Shown piece by piece: positions 33,020-43,814 of a stretch of DNA of 64,000 nucleotides. The DNA comes from Ailurus styani. Its lineage: Eukaryota; Chordata; Mammalia; Carnivora; Ailuridae. Numbering within the stretch: position 1 is the stretch's first letter; every line of letters starts with the position of its first letter. The notes under the pieces are model-generated. The model was not told the DNA's origin, ran no database searches, and was given only the letters and a program-made list of their open reading frames with translations. The translations under genes were made by a program, and so were the position numbers. Where the stretch lies: NCBI GenBank assembly GCA_002007465.1, contig LNAC01000065.1:2075804-2139803 (forward strand). Reading direction: 5' to 3'.

Positions 33020-33037
33020 CTAGACCTCCTGATTTTA

Positions 33038-34215
33038 AAAGAGAAAATAGAAATCTGAATTTTGTGTTAATCCCCTAATTTTACATGTTCACTCCAAAAT
33101 TTAAAAGATATTTAATGAGCCACAGAAGACATGTGTCCAGGCAGGATGTGGCCCCTGGGTGCCATTTTGTATGTTGGTAGCCAGGTGAGCCTCTTAGGGT
33201 CGTGAAGAAGTTACAAAAGCCCTGAGATATGTGCCCCAGGAGTAGGGAGGTTATGACCTGCAAGACCCGGCATGAGTTTCACTGTTTTTTGTCTTCTTCT
33301 GTTTGCTGAGAGATTGCATTTTAATTTTCTGCTCTTCTTAAGGAAAACCTTTTGCTATCTAGATTTCCCTCCTAAAGAAAGAGTGCCTGGGGATGTTGAA
33401 TCCTGTTAAGGACTCCAGGAGCTCAGTGAGGCTGAGCAGAGATGGAGCAAAACTGGTTACACATTGGGGTTTGAAGCCAGGGTATCATTTGAGAGCTAAG
33501 ACACAGAAATATCTGCAGGATGGGCAGGACATACCACAGAAGCGGAGCTGCCAGACCCAAGGATGGAAAATGGGTAGAAGGGGTGGTCAAGATGTGTCCC
33601 AGTGGGCTTTGCTTTGCTTGGATGGGGAGGGAGCTGTTGAGCCAGCCAACCTGGTCTGGACAGTTGGTGATTGACCCAGACAAGTAATCTAGGCTGAATT
33701 TCGTGAAAGCTCTATGTCTTCTCTCCATTTACACCCCTTTGGTGATACCTACATATTCTTCAAGAACAGACACATTATTCAGCATGCACACTTGATGTCA
33801 TTTGGCTTCAGCAATATGACTTAAAGAAGACAAGTCGCTCTGCTTCCAGAATGAAGGTACAGCCTTTGAAATTCCTACTCATTCCCATGATCATATGTTG
33901 GATGCTCTTGGATCTAGGGGCTGATAATTTATACGTTCTCTTTGTTCTCTGAACTGATTGAGAAATAGAGACCTCTCAGAATTCAAAATACCAACTTTAT
34001 TCTCAGTGAAACTGGACCATGATTACAGCCCATGGGCAAATGGTCTTCCTCATACCTTTTCTCCCCAAATTTTAAGTTCTGTTCATCCCATTCTGGGCAG
34101 ACTTGCTGGACAGTTGCCTTTGGGTTGAAAGGGAGTTTGTGTCCTGAGGTCAAGCTACTGCAAAGAGGAAAAGGGAGGAAGTAATGATGACATTGAACAC
34201 TTTAGCCCCATTCAG
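33038..34215. other. Unassigned; possible old LTR remnants
   Basis: A moderately GC-rich patch at 33100-33270 and 33390-33690 holds overlapping ORFs on both strands (93 and 101 codons) with no domain. Could be an eroded LTR; not called. Confidence 0.35.
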
Positions 34216-34221
34216 TATAGC

Positions 34222-34400
34222 AGTGGGTTCTCAAAGTGTGGTCCTCACACAGGCAGCATTAGCATTACCTCAAAACTTGTTAGAAATGTAGATTTGTGGT
34301 CTCTTACCCAGACGAACTGAAGCAGAGACTCTGGGGTGTGTGGCTTAAAAGTCTTATAATTCTGTTGCAGGTAAAGTTTGAGAATCATTGCAGTAGAGGA
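34222..34400 (-). mobile_element. MER5A-type MITE
   Basis: Starts gcagtgggttctcaaagtgt and ends gtttgagaatcattgcag, with aaaacttgttagaaatgtag inside. Full-length-looking. Confidence 0.82.
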
Positions 34401-35560
34401 GTAAGTTTCAATGGACCCAAGACTCTTACCGTTTCATCAGTAAGATAAATCAGCGCTCCTCCCTTGGGGAGGATGAGAAAGGAATGTAGAGAAGAGGCCG
34501 AGTGCTGCTTTTACAATAGGCTCTCATGGAAACATAAGATAGGAGAATGGGTTTCCCCTAGCTGATAATCTTGCCCTCTCTAGAGAACTGTAGTCTGAGA
34601 AGGACCAGCAGGTGAAAGCATGAAGACTTTCTTTAACCGCCTCTTTTCTTGTTAATGTTGCCTACCTTTTCTCTAAAGAATAAAGGAGAGGCAAAAAAAG
34701 GAATACAAGCAAGGAGAGGGAGAACACTAAAATCATAGAAAGAAAACAATGGAAGAGGTATTGTATTCCTTCCAATATCATTCATTATAATTCACTCTTC
34801 ATATTTTTGTGTTTTATTAAGTTTTTAGTCTCTGATTATTTTTTCTATTTTTCTATTTTTTCTATTTTTCTAATGCAGGCCATTTGACTGTGATAGTATC
34901 ATTTGTCATTAGCATGGACTCAGTGACACTGGGCCCTTTTCTTCCTGTTTGTGTCTATTCTGTTTCATGTTACTGAATTGTGTAAATTGCTCAGTGACAT
35001 GATTATGTATGTTCTTCATATTCACCTGGACATTCAGACTGTTTGTGACCCTGAGCAGATTGTTCAGATTTAATTTCAGAGTCTTGAAATCAGAGCAGAG
35101 GTCTGGTTAGCCTTTAAAATACTTAGTGATAGCAAGGACCGTCTCAAACAATTCATATAGTTGGCGTTTCATATTCTAAGGTGAATAAAGAGATAAATTT
35201 ACTAACCGCTTGTGCTTGGGAAAGATGTTTTTTTGCTTGCACCAACCTTTTTAGAGGTTTGAAATAAAATTATACCTTGTTGGGTATATATAGCCTCAAA
35301 GAGATACGGATATTATGGTTCCTTTTATTTATTTATTTCCCCCTACAATACAGTCTCTTGTCAACATACTCAATTCCACGCAGTCTAGAGTGGAAGCTTA
35401 CTTCCATTAAATACTTAATCTTTCCAGTTATTGTTACAGGAATGAAAAATGCTAAAGAATTCAGACTACCTCTGCTTGTAAGTATTTTGCTTAGACTTCA
35501 TCTAAAAATGGAATTAAAGGTGCTGCTAATAGTCACAGCAACTGAATAGTTACTATGTTT
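34401..35560. other. No recognisable feature
   Basis: About 1.1 kb of AT-rich non-coding DNA. A short tandem tttttctatttttctat run lies near 34838-34870. Confidence 0.45.
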
Positions 35561-35720
35561 CAAGAATTATATTAAATTGGGTAACAACTATATGGGTAGT
35601 TTGTACATGTCATTCCCTTTATACATAAAGATGAGGAAACAGGTTCAGGGACCTTAAGTAACTTGCCCAGAACATTCTGTCAATAAGAGCAAGATCAGGG
35701 TCAAGTCTAAGTCTGTTTAT
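35561..35720 (-). mobile_element. MIR
   Basis: tacataaagatgaggaaaca, then taagtaacttgcccagaaca and gatcagggtcaagtctaag match a reversed MIR. Confidence 0.72.
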
Positions 35721-35919
35721 ACCAAGCTGTACATCTCTTAACCACCTAGTTTGCTAGATGGGCTGGCTGCTGGGGTAACTCCTGACAAGAACTGTGCTGG
35801 GCCTAGGTCAGAATAGGAGAGGTCTTAGGTGGTTGGTGGGAATACTCACCAATACTCAGCAGTATGAATCATTCGTTAGGGGGCAAAATTTAGAAATTCT
35901 GAATTTTGATCTTATCCAC

Positions 35920-36042
35920 ATTTCTGGGTTCTCCCCTAAAACTTCTGAGTGATAAACTTTGGGGCTGAGATTCAGGAATCTGCCTTTAGCATAAGCTCCA
36001 CAGGTTGAGTTTATGTCTGCTAATGAGAACCACTTCACCTAA
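35920..36042 (+). mobile_element. MER5-like fragment
   Basis: ttcaggaatctgcctttagc, then aagctccacaggttgag and ctaatgagaaccactt fit the right end of a MER5 element. Confidence 0.5.
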
Positions 36043-36395
36043 TTGCTGGGTAGCATTTACTGTCTATTGCAGTAATCTCTGGGCCCCAGTCTATTAGGGG
36101 GGTTAAGAGTCAGGCATCCTACTTATCATTCTTGGCAGAATCTTGAATCTTTTCATTTTTGTGGTGGTTTTCTTTTTCTGCTGCTAACCTGAATATTTGA
36201 CTAACTTCCAGTGTATGTGTATTCCATTGGAAGGGAAAATTTATTTAAGGAGAGTCAAAGCCAGCACTGGCCCTTCCTTACAAACACACTATTTTTTCCC
36301 CTCTGCTTCTTCTAAATGATAGCTGTTTTCTCTTATGGGCCATTTATGGCCAAGGTGGTAAGAACATCCTGTTCTGAATAAAACTGTGTGAGCCT

Positions 36396-37146
36396 GTATT
36401 AGTTTTCTGTTGCTTCCCTAACAAAATTTAGTGACTTCTGCAACACATTGATTACCTTATAGTTCTGTGCTAAGAAGTCTGACATGGATCTTATCACTGG
36501 GCAAAAGGTGTTGGCAGGGTTGTTCCTCTCCAAAGGTCCTAGAGGGTAGATCTCGTCTATGGCTCATTCGGGTTGTTGGCAGGATTCAGTTTCTGAATGG
36601 TAGATAAGTGATAAACCATCTCTATGGTTTAATTGACATAGCAAAATGATATTTCCATCAAAGCAGCATCCATATCAAGAAACCAGAATTGTTACCAGTA
36701 CCCCCAAAACCTTCCTGCTTCCTTCCAGTTGTCACTACTCTCAAGGGTAATTGCTGCCCTGAATGGTAGACCAGAGATCCTCATTTTCTTACTGGATGTA
36801 AACTGAAGGCCATTCTGAGCTTCTAGAGGTCACCTGTGGTGACATTGACTTATGGCCCCTTTTCTCCATCTTCGAAGCCAGCATCAGAGTCCAGCCCTTT
36901 TCACACTTTGAATCTCTCCTGCTTTTCCATCTTTCTTACCCTGCAGGGGAAGGTTCTCTGCTCTTAAGGAATTCATGGGATTAGATTGGGTCTCTTTAGG
37001 TTATCCAGGATAATTTGCCCTACGCCCAGGCCCATACCCTTAGTCACATCTGCAAAGTCCATTTTGCCATGTAAGTATAACATATTCCCAGGTTCTGGGG
37101 GTTAGGGCATGGGCATATTGGGGGGAATTATTCTGCCTTCCACTGA
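36396..37146 (-). mobile_element. MLT1-like (ERVL-MaLR) solo LTR, interrupted
   Basis: Begins tgtattagttttctgttgct and ends near gaattattctgccttccact, so LTR termini are visible on both sides. Internal landmarks: ttatggccccttttctccat and ccatgtaagtataacatatt. No gag, pro or env sequence is present, only an LTR. It is split at 36605-36758 by an L1-derived insert with its own TSD. Confidence 0.7.
36605..36758 (-). mobile_element. 154-bp L1M-like 3'-UTR insert in the LTR
   Basis: Flanked by the 12-bp repeat ctgaatggtaga (36593-36604 and 36759-36770). The LTR reads continuously once it is removed. Its right 90 bp are about 95% identical to 38207-38294. Confidence 0.72.
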
Positions 37147-37149
37147 CTG

Positions 37150-38095
37150 AAACATTGTCTGCCTTTGTTGACAGATAAGACAGCAGTGGTTATCACTGCC
37201 AATGGAAGTCCAGGCATTAATGTTGATGTGTATGAGAAAATGTGATTTAGCTGGTTATTTTTCTGAATTGAAATCATCTCAGGGCCAGATTTCAAAACAA
37301 GTAGATTTGGAAAGGATATTTCAAGACTTCTGTCTAGTCAAGGAGAGCTACAGCAGCACTTATCTCTGTGTGTTGTAAGAGGAAGTAATTCACATTGTGC
37401 CTGCTTCTCTGGTAATTTAGATTCAGAAGAAAATTATGACATGAAGTAAGACCACTGATTCAAACAGGATACTTGCTTTTAGTTTCTCATTGCATGCCAT
37501 ATGCTCTCATGCCTCCACTATTTTGTTCATCCCCTCTCACCTGCCTGGTCTGCCCTTCTGTCTTTCTTTCCGTTTAACTATAATAGTACATGTGAATGAC
37601 AAGTTTTGACACCTACCAATTCAAGGAAACATTTTCCAAGGTGCTGAAAGTTATGGCATCAACTCATTTTTCCCAGTAGGTGACCTAAAAGGATAAAAAG
37701 AATCTATATCATTTGCCAGTGTTTCAAAGGCTATTTTGAATTCTCTCTGATGTCTTACTCCATAAATCTGCACAGCATTAAAGATGCCCTTGCAGCATCT
37801 TGGACATAGTAGGGACTCAGAGTTACTCATTGAATGGATTTGAAATACTAAACTTAAATGACTGTGGTTATATTATCAATACACCAAAATTCTGCAAGAT
37901 ATGTGTATTTATTATTTTATGTTGTTAACAAAAGGACATTGCTAAGAATGTCTAATTTAAGGACTAGAACTGGGATTGTTAGAGATAAGATTTCCAGTTC
38001 ATCTTTTACTAAATATATACATTCATATTCTGTCAGATTACCTAGCAGAGTATGGTGGGGAAAAGGGAGTAGACTTTTTGGGTTTTGTCCATTTC
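37150..38095. other. No clear feature; faint L2 end
   Basis: 37775-37840 (cagcatcttggacatagtag, gttactcattgaatgga) may be an L2 terminus. Otherwise unassigned. Confidence 0.4.
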
Positions 38096-38097
38096 TG

Positions 38098-38296
38098 AAT
38101 CTATAATTGACATGCAGTACACATGCAGACAACTGTACAAATCATGAGTGTGTAACTTGATGAATTTTAACAAAATGATAACTCCCATGAAAGCGGCACT
38201 TGTATCAAGAAACCAGAATTATTACCAGCACTCCCCAAACCTTCCTGCTTCCTTCCAGTTGTCACTACTCTCAAGGGTAATTGCTGCCCTGAAATT
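38098..38296 (-). mobile_element. L1M 3'-UTR fragment
   Basis: ataattgacatgcagtacac, then aacttgatgaattttaac, cccatgaaagcggcac and gtcactactctcaagggtaa match an antisense old L1 3' UTR. It is the longer relative of the insert at 36605-36758. Confidence 0.68.
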
Positions 38297-38573
38297 TGAG
38301 AAGTTTGAGAAATGTACTATTTTTAAGATACAGGAAATAATTCTTATATTGTGAAAATAGTTCCTATAAACAAATCTCCAAGGAAGAATACGTGGGTTTA
38401 CAGAGATTTTTTAAAAATGTGGCTCCTGCTCAGAAAGTGCATTTCAACACAAAACAAAAAATTCTTTTCTAAATGTTCTTGCTTTATCAAATAGTTTCAG
38501 TTACATACGTAACTTTAATTCAGATTATTATTTTCCAATATTTATTGATACTGTATTGGTTCAAACAATACTT

Positions 38574-38755
38574 TTTAAAATATTTTATTTAAGAAAGAAT
38601 GAGAGCACACGAGCAGTGGGGAGGGGTCAGAGTGAGAGGGAGAAGTAGACTCCCCGCTGAGCAGGGAGTCTGATGCGGGACTCAGTCTCAGGACCCTGGG
38701 ATCATGACCTGAGCCAAAGGCAGATGCTAAACCAACTGAGCGACCCAGATGCCCT
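38574..38755 (-). mobile_element. Can-SINE
   Basis: TSD gttcaaacaatactt on both sides (ending at 38573 and beginning near 38757). Head gagcgacccagatgcc. Confidence 0.93.
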
Positions 38756-38774
38756 AGTTCAAACAATACTTCTA

Positions 38775-39477
38775 CCTCCAATATTCACTATTTGTTAAAA
38801 TTGCACCATGCACTTAGCCCTGAGTGGTGCCTTGGCACTGCATCACTTTCTGCCTAGTTTTTATTGAGATCAAATTAGTATATTTCTTCATGAATTTTAG
38901 TTGAGGTTCATAGTAGGTACTCCTGAAAAAACTCTTGTCTGCAAAAGTGGCAGCCACCATACTGCACATTTTAACTGTACACTGCATTTCCCAGAAGAGT
39001 GGAAATGAAATTGCTTGTAATAAAATGGAGGGGATAAAATATTAGAGAAGTTGAATTCAGGGCTATTCATTGTCCATTCATTTTCTGTGTTCAAGGACGT
39101 GGAAGCATTATTTCTAAAAGTAAAACATTGGAAACCACCTTAGTTACCAACATGAATGCTTAAAAAAATCATGGCATAGTCATAATGTAGACTGTTAAGG
39201 AAGCATTAAAGGCATGTTTTTTAAAAAATGATTAATGATAGGGGACATTTCTTGCTAATATAAAGTAAAACTATATATTGAAAGATCTTTGTGAAAAAAT
39301 ATATCCATGCATATGTGTGTAGAAGAGAGACTAGAAATTGATAACATATTGGCCCCCCAGTTGTTTCTGAATGGTGTGTTTGAGAGCAATTTAAATTTTC
39401 TTGTTTTCTAAATATTTTCCACTTTACATATTACTTTTCAAAAATCAGAAAATAGCCACACAGGATCCATTTTTAAA
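38775..39477. other. AT-rich, no recognisable feature
   Basis: Non-coding unique DNA leading up to the L1 insertion site. Confidence 0.45.
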
Positions 39478-39494
39478 AAAGGATGCTTTGGGCA

Positions 39495-40780
39495 ATCCCT
39501 ATCAAAATAACACCAGCATTTTTCACAGAACTAGAACAAACGACTCTAAAGTTTGTATGGAACCAGAAAAGACCCCAAATAGAGAAAGTAATACTGAAAA
39601 AGAAAAGCAAAGTGGGAGGCATCACAATTCCAGATTTCAAGCTGTATTACAAAGCTGTGATCATCAAGACAGTATGGTACTGGCACAAAAACAGACACAA
39701 AGATCAATGGAACAGAATAGAGAACCTAGAAATGAACTCTCAACTATATGGTCAACTAATCTCTGACAAAGCAGGAAAGGAGGAAAAAGGCAGTCTTAAA
39801 CAAATGGTGTTGGGAAAATTGGACAGCTGCATGCAGAAGAATGAAACTGGACCACTTTCTTATACCACCCACAAAAATAAATTCAGAATGGATAAAAGAA
39901 AGACCTAAATGTAAGACAGGAATCCCTCAGAGTCCTAAAGGAGAACACAGGCAGTGATCTCTTTGGCCCCAGCTGCAGCAACTTCTTACTAGATATGTCT
40001 CAAGGCAAACAAAAGCAAAAACGAACTATTAGGACTTCATCAAGGTAAAAAGCTTCTGCACAGCGAAGGAAACAATCAGCAAAACTAAAATTGACAGAAT
40101 GGGAGAAGATATTTGCAAATGACATATCGGGTAAAGGGCTAGTATCCAAAATCTATAAAGAACTTACCAAACTCAACACCCAAAAAACAGATAATCCAGT
40201 TAGGAAATGGGCAGAAGACAGGACTAGACACTTTTCCAAAGAAGACATCCAGATGGCTAACAGGCATATGAAAAGATGCTCAACATTATTCATTATCAGG
40301 GAAATACAGATCAAAACCACAATGAGATACCACCTCGCACCTGTCAGAATGGCTAAAATTAACAACTCAGCAGATGTTGGTGAGGATGTGGAGAAAGGGG
40401 AACCCTCCTACTCTGTTGGTGGGAGTGCAAATTGGTGTAGCCACTCTGGACAATAGTATGGAGGTTCCTTAAAAAGTTAAAAATAGAGCTACCCTACGAC
40501 CTAGTAATTGCACTACTAGATATTTATCCAAAGGATAAAAAACGCTGATTTGAAGGGGCACATGGACCCTGATGTTTATAGCAGCAGTATCAGCAGCAAT
40601 ATCCACATTATGGAGAGAGTCCAAATGTCCATTGACCAATGAAAGGAAAAAGATGTGGGGTACATGTATATATCCATATATACATGTATATGTACACACA
40701 CAATGGAATATTACTCAGTGATCAAGAAGAATGAAATCTTGCCATTTGCAACAATGTGGATGGAACTAGAAGGTATTATT
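39495..40780 (+). pseudogene. L1 ORF2 C-terminal remnant
   Basis: Open from the left junction to a stop at 39906-39908, then continuing in other frames (40091-40456 and on to about 40780). Recognisable C-terminal L1 ORF2 text includes a [23 protein letters not shown] block, a [15 protein letters not shown] block and [11 protein letters not shown]. The RT core is absent because of 5' truncation. Frameshifts and stops make it non-functional. Confidence 0.88.
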
Positions 40781-41118
40781 CCAAGTGAAAAAAAAAGAGA
40801 AAGGTAAATATCATGATCTCACTCATATGTGGAATTTAAGAAACAAAACAGATGAACATAGGGGAAGGGAAGGAAAGATAAAATAAGATAAAAAGAGGGA
40901 GACAAACTATAAGAGACTATTAACTATAGAGAAAAAAACAGCGTTGCTGGAGGGGAGGTAGGTGGGGGATGGACTAAGTGGGTGGTGGATAGTAAGGAGG
41001 GCACTTGTTGGGATAAACACAGGATGTTGTATGTGGGTGATGAGCCACTGGATTCTGCTCCTGAAACCAGTGCTGGACTGTATGTTAACTAACTTGAAAT
41101 TAAATTTTTTAAAAAAAA
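39495..41118 (+). mobile_element. 5'-truncated L1 (ORF2 C-terminus and 3' UTR)
   Basis: Starts abruptly at atccctatcaaaataacacc inside ORF2 and ends gtatgttaactaacttgaaa followed by an A-rich run. The left junction follows ttttt/aaaaaaggatgc, a good L1-endonuclease target. A 17-bp candidate TSD aaaggatgctttgggca (39478-39494) recurs with one mismatch at 41318-41334, about 200 bp past the A-run. Confidence 0.9.
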
Positions 41119-41317
41119 GTGAGAAAGGAATTTCTGATGGCAAAACCCAGCAATGATGGGGAAAATGAAAAGGAAAAAACACCAAACTTTAAATTTCAGA
41201 AAGCAAATAGACCTGGAAATTACTTAGCCAACCCGAAGTTTTATTAAAAACCTGTAGGAAAAGTTGAAAGCCAATTTTATTTGTATCATAAAATATTTCT
41301 TACATACTACCCCCACC
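41119..41317 (+). other. Possible L1 3'-transduced segment
   Basis: Non-L1 DNA between the L1 A-run and the right candidate TSD. If the TSD is real, this was carried along as 3' flank. A terminal A-tail is almost absent (only accaaa), which is the weak point. Confidence 0.4.
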
Positions 41318-41334
41318 AAAGGATGCATTGGGCA

Positions 41335-41834
41335 GATAATTGACTTCTCCTGTGAAGTCCTTGGGGGAAATCAGACACAGCAAATCCCCATTTTAGTCAA
41401 GAAGTTAGTAGGATTCCACACATCAGCAGCAGGGTCACAAACATCCATAAATGGACCATCTTGAAATAATGTAATTTTTGAGGCAAGAATCATTAGTGGT
41501 CACTTCATGCAACTTTCTATGTAGAAATCCCTAAAGACAACATTGTACCCCCAAAATGTACTTTTAACCTGAATTGGATGCCCAGTGGAGAGAACTTTAG
41601 TATTCCTAAGGGAGCCCAGGTCAGCTCTGGACCACTGAGACAGAGTATGTATTTCTCTATATTGATGCAGAAATTTTCCAGTATTTTGGCCTAATGATCC
41701 TAGTTTTGCCATCCTGTGACCATGTAGAGCAAGAATAAGCCACCTTCAATACAGGTGCCTTTTAAACATATGTCCGTGTGTTTTTAACAGTCACTGGAGT
41801 AGAATAATAGACCTTACCCATTTAAAGCAGATAG
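41335..41834. other. No recognisable feature
   Basis: Non-coding unique sequence. Confidence 0.45.
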
Positions 41835-42125
41835 TTTAGTATGTTTTGATTAGATGTACGCACTCACAAAATCGTCACCACAATCAGGATGCAGAATATT
41901 TTCATCACCCCTCCGAGTTTCTTCACGTCCCTTTTCAGTCTGTCGCTCCTTCCTCCCCTCATCTAGGCAACCATTCATTGGATTTCTGTCTCCATAGATT
42001 AGTTTGCATTTTCTAGAATTTGATATAAAGGGAATTACACAGTATGTACTTTTTTTTTTAAGCTGGCTCATATCATACCAGCCATTCACTTTTTCTTTCA
42101 TTTTGTGAAGCAGTTTTATAACAGT
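41835..42125 (-). mobile_element. Ancient L1M 3'-UTR fragment
   Basis: tcgtcaccacaatcaggatg, then ccatagattagtttgcattt, ctagaatttgatataaaggg and agctggctcatatcatacca match antisense old L1. Confidence 0.75.
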
Positions 42126-42129
42126 TGTT

Positions 42130-43140
42130 CTTTAATGGAGGCATCATAAAATATGTTCACACTTCCTCTTCAGAGATTAACCATTCAGTGAAAATGGATT
42201 ATGGATTTTATAAGTGAACCTTTTCCTACCACACTTAAAAGGTAGAATTGGACTATAACCTTTGAGACACTTTCTACCTTTAACACTATGTAATTCTATA
42301 TAGTGTTTCCCGTTACTATTCAAAAGTAATTTTGTACATTTCCTTAAAATTAGTTCAGTGATTCTAAAAGAAAAAATTCAGTAGGATGTACATTTTTAAG
42401 TGTCCAGGATTTTGTTTTTAAGTTTAACACAATTTCCTAGTTATTTCCGGGAATCTCAATGTATATGTAATTGTTTAATGATTGTTCACGTGGTGAAAAC
42501 AAAGTTGCCATTTCAAAATTTGAAGTGGCAAAGGAATATGTATAAAAATAACATAAGACCTCATAGGACAGTTGTATTTTATAGGAAGAAGACCTGCCTG
42601 AGTGGAATCTAAACACTAAAGTGAAAATCTAAGTATAATTTGAAGCCACAGTCATAAACAAATGGTGATATCATCTATATTTTTGCCTCTTGATTTTTTT
42701 ATAGTTCCAAACCACACCTATGTTGCAACCTGTCCTTTCTATTTGAGACCAACTTCTTTTGAGATTAAAATCTAAGTAGTAGGCAGAATACTTCAGTTGG
42801 CCTTGCTTACTTTTTTTGGTCAAACACTGACTTTGGCAGAGGATTGACTGAGCATAGACACATCTTACACTGAATTTTAAATCTTCTGAGTTGTTTTCTT
42901 GGACCTCCAAATCTCAGGTGATAAGACCAACAGAAACAGGTACGCAGAAATTTCCCTTATGTTAATAGCAATAATTGGGCCTCAGATTCTGAAACTACTT
43001 TTTTTATATTAGTTAAATTGAAATAAGCCCCCTCATGTTTTGTTTTGTTTTAGTGCATTCTTGCTTTGGGATTCTAGGTGGCTTTGCATAATCAATGCAA
43101 ATAGTAATCATGGTGTTAGGGTCACATAGTTCTTAATTCT
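42130..43140. other. No recognisable feature
   Basis: About 1 kb of AT-rich unique DNA; small ORFs only. Confidence 0.45.
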
Positions 43141-43159
43141 CTTTTAGCTTTTTTTTTTT

Positions 43160-43281
43160 TAATTTTTAAAGATTTTATCTATTTGTCAGAGAGAGAGGGG
43201 GAGAACACAAATAGGGGCATCGGCAGATGGAGAGGGAGAGCCCAAGGCTGGTGCTTAACTGACTGAGCCACCCAGGTGCCC
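43160..43281 (-). mobile_element. Can-SINE, internally shortened
   Basis: Tail and head are present, but about 60 bp of the usual central body (gcaggctccctgctgagcag region to the B box) are missing. Confidence 0.88.
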
Positions 43282-43429
43282 CAATTTTTCTGTTTTGAAA
43301 ACTATTACTTCCATAAGCAATACTTGCTAGGTAAGAAAGGGCTGTTTTGGTTTACTCAGGGTTGGATTAAAAAATTCAATTCATAATTTTTTATTTGACT
43401 TTAATTTTTCCTTTAGAAATGTATATAGA

Positions 43430-43622
43430 GGGACACCTGGGTGGCTTAGTCGGTTGAGGGGCAGCCTTCAGCTCAGGTCATCATCCCAGGGTCCTGGGAT
43501 CAAGTCCCACATCGGGCTCCTTGCTCAGCAGGGAGCCTGCTTCCTCCTCTTCCTCTCCCTGCCACTCTGCCTGCTTGTGCTCTCTCTCTCTGACAAATAA
43601 ATAAATAAAATCTTAAAAAAAA
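43430..43622 (+). mobile_element. Can-SINE
   Basis: Head gggacacctgggtggcttag; A-rich tail. TSD agaaatgtatataga at 43415-43429 and 43623-43637. Confidence 0.95.
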
Positions 43623-43642
43623 AGAAATGTATATAGATTCTT

Positions 43643-43794
43643 TTTTTTCTTTTATTATTATTATTATTTGCCCCAGAGGTATAGGTCTGTGAATCATCAG
43701 GCTTACACCTTTCACAGCACTCACCATAGCACAAACCCTCCCCAATGTCCATAACTCATCTACCCTATCCCTACCCTCCCACCCCCTGTAACCC
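43643..43794 (-). mobile_element. Severely truncated L1 3' end
   Basis: T-rich tail, then agaggtataggtctgtgaat and cagcactcaccatagcac. 20-bp TSD agaaatgtatatagattctt (43623-43642) / agaaatgtatataaattctt (43795-43814). It landed in the SINE's right TSD. Confidence 0.88.
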
Positions 43795-43814
43795 AGAAAT
43801 GTATATAAATTCTT

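Noticed and set aside
33393..33728. Opposed ORFs of 93 and 101 codons
   Set aside because: Complementary frames over the same DNA with no recognisable domain or codon signal.
36396..37146. Endogenous retrovirus with coding genes
   Set aside because: Only one LTR-like unit is visible; no gag, pol or env sequence lies next to it.
39401..39908. 121- and 141-codon plus ORFs
   Set aside because: Both are overlapping frames of the truncated L1 ORF2 C-terminus; annotated as an L1 pseudogene.
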